From Pseudofrankia sp. DC12 (lineage in GTDB: Bacteria; Actinomycetota; Actinomycetes; Frankiales; Frankiaceae): a stretch of DNA of 64,000 bases. A program made the translations under genes and the position numbers. The stretch is from NCBI RefSeq assembly GCF_000966285.1, contig NZ_KQ031391.1, positions 3,445,208-3,509,207 on the forward strand, written 5' to 3'. The notes beneath the pieces are model-generated. The model was given only the letters and a program-made list of their open reading frames with translations. It had not been told where the DNA came from and ran no database searches. This document shows, piece by piece, positions 60,436-64,000 of this stretch (the stretch's first letter is position 1; every line of letters begins with the position of its first letter).

Positions 60436-60492
60436 AGACCTTGTCCACAGAGTGCGTTGGGCTGTGGAAATCCTCCCGCAGAGTGTGGATGA
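60407..60492. promoter_or_regulatory. DnaA-box cluster at the start of the GT-C gene
   Basis: TTATCCACA (60428-60436, perfect), TTGTCCACA (60441-60449), GCATCCACA (60407-60415) and, on the other strand, TGTGGATGA (60484-60492). The perfect box includes the GTG start of the minus-strand gene (GTG GAT AAG), so DnaA bound here would cover its translation start and probably its promoter. The cluster spans the 91-base gap to the aminotransferase gene. Confidence 0.65.
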
Positions 60493-60526
60493 CGAGGTGC
60501 CCGGGGCCTCTGGCGACCGCAGCCTG

Positions 60527-61741
60527 TTAGCGCTGCGTGTACGTCGACAGGAAGTGGCCGATCCGGCCGATCGCGGCGGTCAGGTCGTCGACGTTCGGGA
60601 GGGTGACGATCCGGACGTGGTCGGGGCTCGGCCAGTTGAAGCCGGTGCCCTGCACCAGGAGGATCTTCTCGGCCCGCAGCAGGTCCAGAACGAACCGCTC
60701 GTCGTCCGTGATCGGGTAGACGTCCGGGTCCAGCCGCGGGAACGCGTACAGCGCGCCGCGCGGCGGCACGCAGGTGACCCCGGGGATGTCGGCCAGCAGC
60801 TTCACCACGGTGTCGCGCTGCTCGCGCAGCCGGCCGCCGGGCAGCACCAGGCTGCCGGCGCCCTCGTCGTTCCCCAGTGCCGCGACCACCGCGTACTGGC
60901 CGGGCACGTTCGCGCACAGCCGCATGTTCGCCAGGATGTTGAGACCCTCGATGTAGCTGCTGGCATGCTGGCGCGGGCCGGAGACGACCATCCAGCCGGC
61001 GCGGAAGCCGGCGAGCAGGTACGACTTCGACAGCCCGTTGAAGGTCACGCAGACCACGTCCGGCGCGAGCGCCGCGGTGGACACGTGCTCGGCGTCGTCG
61101 AAGAGCACCCGGTCGTAGATCTCGTCCGAGAAGAGCATCAGGTTGTGCTGGCGGGCCAGCTCCACGAGCGCCTCGACGGTGGCCCGGTCGTAGACCGCGC
61201 CGGTCGGGTTGTTCGGGTTGATCAGCACCAGTGCCCGGGTGCGGGGGGTGATCCTGGCGGCGACGTCCTCGATGTCGGGGGCCCAGTCCGCGGACTCGTC
61301 GCACAGGTAGTGCACCGGCCGGCCGCCGCAGAGGCTGACGACCGCCGTCCACAGCGGGTAGTCGGGCGCCGGCAGCAGCACCTCGTCACCGTTGTTGAGC
61401 AGCGCCTGAAGGGACATCATGATCAGTTCGGAGACGCCGTTTCCGAGGTAGACGTCGTCCGGCCCGATGCCGGCGATGCCCTTGCGGCGGTGGTAGTCGA
61501 CGACCGCGGCGCGGGCGGCGGGAAGTCCCTTGGAGTCGCTGTAGCCCTGTGCGCTCGCGAGGTTCTCCATGACGGAGGCGAGGACCTCGGGCGGCGTGGA
61601 GAAGCCGAACGGAGCGGGGTTCCCGATGTTCAGCTTCAGGATCCGCTGGCCTGCGGTCTCCATCCGGGTCGCCTCGTCGAGGATTGGACCTCGGACGTCA
61701 TAACAGACGCCGGCGAGCTTGTCGGACTGGGTGAACTCCAT
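60527..61741 (-). CDS. AlaA-like pyridoxal-phosphate aminotransferase
   Basis: Class I/II aminotransferase, closest in style to alanine transaminase AlaA (glutamate + pyruvate to alanine + 2-oxoglutarate). The 404-residue product matches AlaA length. Motifs: KLAGVCYDVRGPILDEATRM at the start, LKLNIGNPAPFGF, LINPNNPTGAVY, DEIYDRVLFD and FNGLSKSYLLAGFRAGW with the PLP-binding Lys. ATG 61741 is selected over 61780 because it gives the canonical N-terminus. Same strand as, and 91 bases upstream of, the GT-C gene. Confidence 0.88.
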   Translation of the reverse strand: MEFTQSDKLAGVCYDVRGPILDEATRMETAGQRILKLNIGNPAPFGFSTPPEVLASVMENLASAQGYSDSKGLPAARAAVVDYHRRKGIAGIGPDDVYLGNGVSELIMMSLQALLNNGDEVLLPAPDYPLWTAVVSLCGGRPVHYLCDESADWAPDIEDVAARITPRTRALVLINPNNPTGAVYDRATVEALVELARQHNLMLFSDEIYDRVLFDDAEHVSTAALAPDVVCVTFNGLSKSYLLAGFRAGWMVVSGPRQHASSYIEGLNILANMRLCANVPGQYAVVAALGNDEGAGSLVLPGGRLREQRDTVVKLLADIPGVTCVPPRGALYAFPRLDPDVYPITDDERFVLDLLRAEKILLVQGTGFNWPSPDHVRIVTLPNVDDLTAAIGRIGHFLSTYTQR

Positions 61742-61946
61742 GCCATCCAGGGTAGGCCGGCTGTCCACGGGTTTATGCACGCCCAGTGGCCGCGGGAGGC
61801 CGCGTCACCCGCGCCGAGGGGAGCCTCGGGACCCGTATCGGCCCATTCTAGGCTCCTATTTTCACCCGCAGTGACCGTGCCTGCGTCCAGCGACACCACG
61901 GTGTGTGCAGAGACGACGGTCACCCGCCAACGGGCGGGCCTTCGGT

Positions 61947-62756
61947 TCAGGCGCCGAGGATCCCCGCCTTGGTCGCGGTCGGAGTCGGTGTGGGCGGCGC
62001 CTCGCTGGTGGGGACCGCGGTGGGAGACGGAGGCGGGGTGGTCGCGGGTGGCGGCGGCGAGGTGGTCTGCCTGGCCGGGGTGGTCGGCGCCGCGGTCTGG
62101 CGGGCGGCCGCACTGGACGTCGGCCGAGCCGAGGCGGAGGGCGTCCCCGTCGCGGGCGGTGCGGCGGGCGTGACGCCGGCCGAGGGGGCCGGCGCCGAGA
62201 AGGTGGCCATGGGCTGCCCGACCCGGGTGGCGAGCGCGGACCACTGCGCGTCGCCCTTGGTCAGCCCGGCCTTCACACGCTGCTGGATGGTGGAGACGGG
62301 CGCCGCCGTGCCGTCGAACAGGTTCCCGCAGGCCGCGACGCCGTCGCCGTAACCGTCGAGTCCACCGTCGAACAGGTCCTGGGCCGCGCTGTCCGGGCCC
62401 GGGGGGAGCGCGCGGGCCTCCGTGACGGCGTCGGCGAGGGCGCTGCACACCGGCTGCAGGGCCGTTCCGTTCTGCCCGGCCAGGTCGGTGCGGATGGCCG
62501 CGACGTCGAGCGCGACGAGTTGCCGGATGGCCTGCGTGCCGATGTACCACCGGGTCAGTGCGTCGCTGCTGACGGTTGATGCCGCGAATGCGCTGCCGCC
62601 GCTGTTCGCCGTCGAGTCCGCGGGCTTAGGGCCGGCGCAGGTGGTCAGCACCCCAGCGACCGCGATGAGGATGGCTCCGGCGAGGGCGAACGGCTTCCAT
62701 AGTTCGCTGGGCTCCCCGTCGGCCTTTGCACGCAGGCTCAGCCGAGGGACCGCCAT
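61947..62756 (-). CDS. Secreted or membrane-anchored hypothetical protein
   Basis: A 269-residue protein with one N-terminal hydrophobic segment (about 22-40, ending TTCAG, possibly a non-canonical lipobox), a helical domain (about 60-180; DALTRWYIGTQAIRQLVALD, CSALADAVTEARALP, VAACGNLFDGTAAPVSTIQQRVKAGL) and a C-terminal Pro/Thr/Ala-rich tail. Two or three Cys could form a disulphide. ATG 62756 starts MAVPRLSLRAK. Family not recognised. The 205 bases to the aminotransferase start contain only a short hairpin (CCGAGG/CCTCGG, 61814-61829). Confidence 0.6.
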   Translation of the reverse strand: MAVPRLSLRAKADGEPSELWKPFALAGAILIAVAGVLTTCAGPKPADSTANSGGSAFAASTVSSDALTRWYIGTQAIRQLVALDVAAIRTDLAGQNGTALQPVCSALADAVTEARALPPGPDSAAQDLFDGGLDGYGDGVAACGNLFDGTAAPVSTIQQRVKAGLTKGDAQWSALATRVGQPMATFSAPAPSAGVTPAAPPATGTPSASARPTSSAAARQTAAPTTPARQTTSPPPPATTPPPSPTAVPTSEAPPTPTPTATKAGILGA

Positions 62757-63066
62757 CCGACCGTTCTCCTTCGAGTCACCGGCGTCAGCCAGTAGCGCGT
62801 ACGAGTCGGCACGATATCGCCAGTTACGTCAGCTGCCGACGGGGAGGGTCGTTAGGTGCACCTCGCGCTCTTTCTACCCTCCTTGTCGGCCGGGTCGGAG
62901 TCGGCCGCCCTGCAGGTGTTTTGACCTGGAAGGAATCCCTTGCCGAGGGCCGTCAGACCCGGTGCTGATCTGGCGGTGGATCAATCGGCTTCGCTTCCGC
63001 GAGGCCGATCGCCGGGTATACAGGGTGCCGGTCGTCCTGGGACCCCGTAGCGGCTGAGGTGAGAAA
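62757..63066. other. Intergenic region upstream of zur
   Basis: 310 bases between divergent genes. A hairpin-like ATCGGCTTCG...CGAGGCCGAT lies at about 62987-63010. I looked for a Zur box (AT-rich palindrome with TGAAAAT/ATTTTCA character) and saw none. Confidence 0.45.
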
Positions 63067-63561
63067 GTGGATGGTGTGTCGACCGTGAACCGCAGCCGAG
63101 CGAACGACGAAGCGTCCGGGCCTGGCCCGACGGCTCCCGTCGGCAGGGCCGCGGCGGGCCGAGGCACCGCGACGCGCTCGACCCGGCAGGGTGATGCCGT
63201 CTCCGCGGCGCTTGCCGCGACCAACGCGTTCACCAGCGCCCAGGAGCTGCACGCCCAGCTGCGCGCCGACGGCCAGCCGGTCGGGCTGACCACCGTCTAC
63301 CGGCATCTGCAGGTGCTCGCCGACCGCGGCGAGGTCGACGTGCTGCGCCTCGACGACGGCGAGACGGTCTACCGCCGGTGCACCACCGACACCCACCACC
63401 ACCATCTGGTCTGCCGGGTCTGCGGGCACACGGTCGAGGTCTCCGGCCGCGAGATCGAGCACTGGACCGAGCAGGTCGCCGCGGCCGAGGGCTTCACGGA
63501 CGTCGCCCACACCGTCGAGATCTACGGCCGCTGCGCCAGCTGCGCCGCCGCCGGCGCCTGA
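63067..63561 (+). CDS. zur: Fur-family regulator, probably Zur
   Basis: Zinc-responsive repressor of zinc uptake genes. The 164-residue protein has a non-conserved first 40 residues, a winged-helix domain ([37 protein letters not shown]) and the metal/dimerisation domain with [24 protein letters not shown] and YGRCASC, giving the two CxxC pairs of the structural zinc site. Assignment to Zur rather than Fur rests on [11 protein letters not shown] and on the adjacent znu-like fragments. GTG 63067 is preceded by GAGGTGAGA; GTG 63076 and 63085 are possible. Its 3' end overlaps the convergent permease fragment by 40 bases. Confidence 0.85.
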   Translation: MDGVSTVNRSRANDEASGPGPTAPVGRAAAGRGTATRSTRQGDAVSAALAATNAFTSAQELHAQLRADGQPVGLTTVYRHLQVLADRGEVDVLRLDDGETVYRRCTTDTHHHHLVCRVCGHTVEVSGREIEHWTEQVAAAEGFTDVAHTVEIYGRCASCAAAGA

Positions 63562-64000
63562 GCCGGGCAAGCCTCGGCCCGCAGCCACGGAGCCACCAGC
63601 AGCGAGCCGGCGAACAGCGCCGTGACCGTCAGCACGATCGCGCCACCGGCCGCGATGTTCCACTGGGCGCTCATGGCCAGGCAGGCGACGCCGGCGACCA
63701 TCCCCAGCGCCATCGCGAGCGCCGTCATCGAGCCGGTGCGGACGCACCACCGCCGGGCGGTCGCCGCCGGGCCGACGACCAGCGTCGACGCCGTTGAACG
63801 GCTCGTCCAGCAGCAGCAGCCGGGGCGCGCCCGCGATCGCCCTGGCCAGCAGGACCCGCTGGCGCTGGCCGCCGGACAGCGTGCCGAAACGGTCCTTCGC
63901 CCGGTGCGCGAGCCCGACCGCGTCCAGCGCGGTGTCGGCGGCGCTCACCGGAGTGCCCGCACGATCACGTCGGTGTTGTGCTGCTCGGCCTTCAGGTAGG
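63522..64000 (-). pseudogene. Damaged znuC-znuB region: ABC ATPase fragment joined to permease fragment
   Basis: From the window edge on the minus strand runs the middle of an ABC ATPase ([11 protein letters not shown], signature [16 protein letters not shown], Walker [13 protein letters not shown], at 63784-63950). Right after FNGVD, in another frame, the sequence becomes the C-terminus of a ZnuB-type permease ([12 protein letters not shown], then two membrane helices, ending at TAG 63522). The D-loop/H-loop part of the ATPase and the first two thirds of the permease are missing, so a deletion with junction near 63780-63790 fused the genes. Location beside zur implies a former zinc uptake operon. 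The N-terminal half of the ATPase would lie outside the window. An assembly error could give the same picture. Confidence 0.72.

Noticed and set aside
62757-63066. Zur box autoregulating zur
   Set aside because: No AT-rich TGAAAAT-N-ATTTTCA-like palindrome in the gap.
63948-64000. Upstream gene ending in a GTGA overlap with an ABC ATPase starting at GTG 63948
   Set aside because: The ATPase frame continues upstream to the window edge with plausible linker residues, and a start at 63948 would remove the Walker A half; the overlap is likely coincidental, though it cannot be excluded without more sequence.

Overview
This is a very GC-rich stretch with strong G/C third-position bias, frequent GTG and TTG starts, and Ser/Thr kinases, ergothioneine genes, an F420-type oxidoreductase and a class II glutamine amidotransferase. 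It is almost certainly chromosomal DNA of an actinobacterium. Gene content and protein style suggest the Frankia lineage, but that placement is inference. The rpsF-ssb-rpsR-rplI-dnaB block, often close to the origin in actinobacteria, anchors the left end as core chromosome.

Layout. 0-4.4 kb: ribosomal/replication cluster, with two hairpins, a group of DnaA boxes and a LexA-type palindrome on the dnaB promoter. 4.4-12.4 kb: a CobW-type GTPase, a GNAT acetyltransferase, two small genes, a soluble Ser/Thr kinase with a WD40 propeller, and ilvD. 12.5-18.1 kb: ergothioneine operon egtA-egtB-egtC-egtD (minus strand) without egtE. 18.5-30.7 kb: a NERD-domain protein, then a divergent chromosomal locus that resembles the membrane core of a type IV secretion machine. 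Its minus arm encodes a MinD-like protein, a small two-helix protein, a membrane-anchored VirB8-like protein, a VirB6/TrbL-like channel protein, an SCO6880-type protein and a VirB4-like ATPase. Its plus arm encodes a helix-turn-helix protein, a lipoprotein and a transglycosylase/NlpC-P60 hydrolase. No relaxase or coupling protein is visible. This is the best candidate for an undescribed system.

31-38 kb: a bicovalent FAD oxidase and two tandem PknD-like Ser/Thr kinases with extracellular NHL propellers; one seems to start at CTG. 38.6-47.9 kb: pgi, a STAS protein, small membrane and proline-rich proteins, a Cys/His-rich mini-protein and a large class III cyclase/AAA regulator. 48-56.9 kb: a FadE5-like acyl-CoA dehydrogenase behind two operator-like palindromes, two small proteins, a branched-chain 2-oxoacid dehydrogenase operon (E1alpha-E1beta-E2) and a divergent luciferase-like oxidoreductase. 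57-64 kb: a CapA-like lipoprotein, a multi-pass glycosyltransferase-like protein whose start sits in a second DnaA-box cluster, an AlaA-like aminotransferase, a secreted protein, zur, and at the edge a damaged znuC/znuB region.

A recurring local feature is in-frame short tandem repeats (18, 24, 27 bp) in linkers of otherwise ordinary proteins, together with long perfect intergenic hairpins, one type of which occurs twice (30.5 and 38.3 kb) in opposite orientation. No tRNA, rRNA, CRISPR array or insertion sequence was recognised. All family names are from motif recognition by eye, without database searches.
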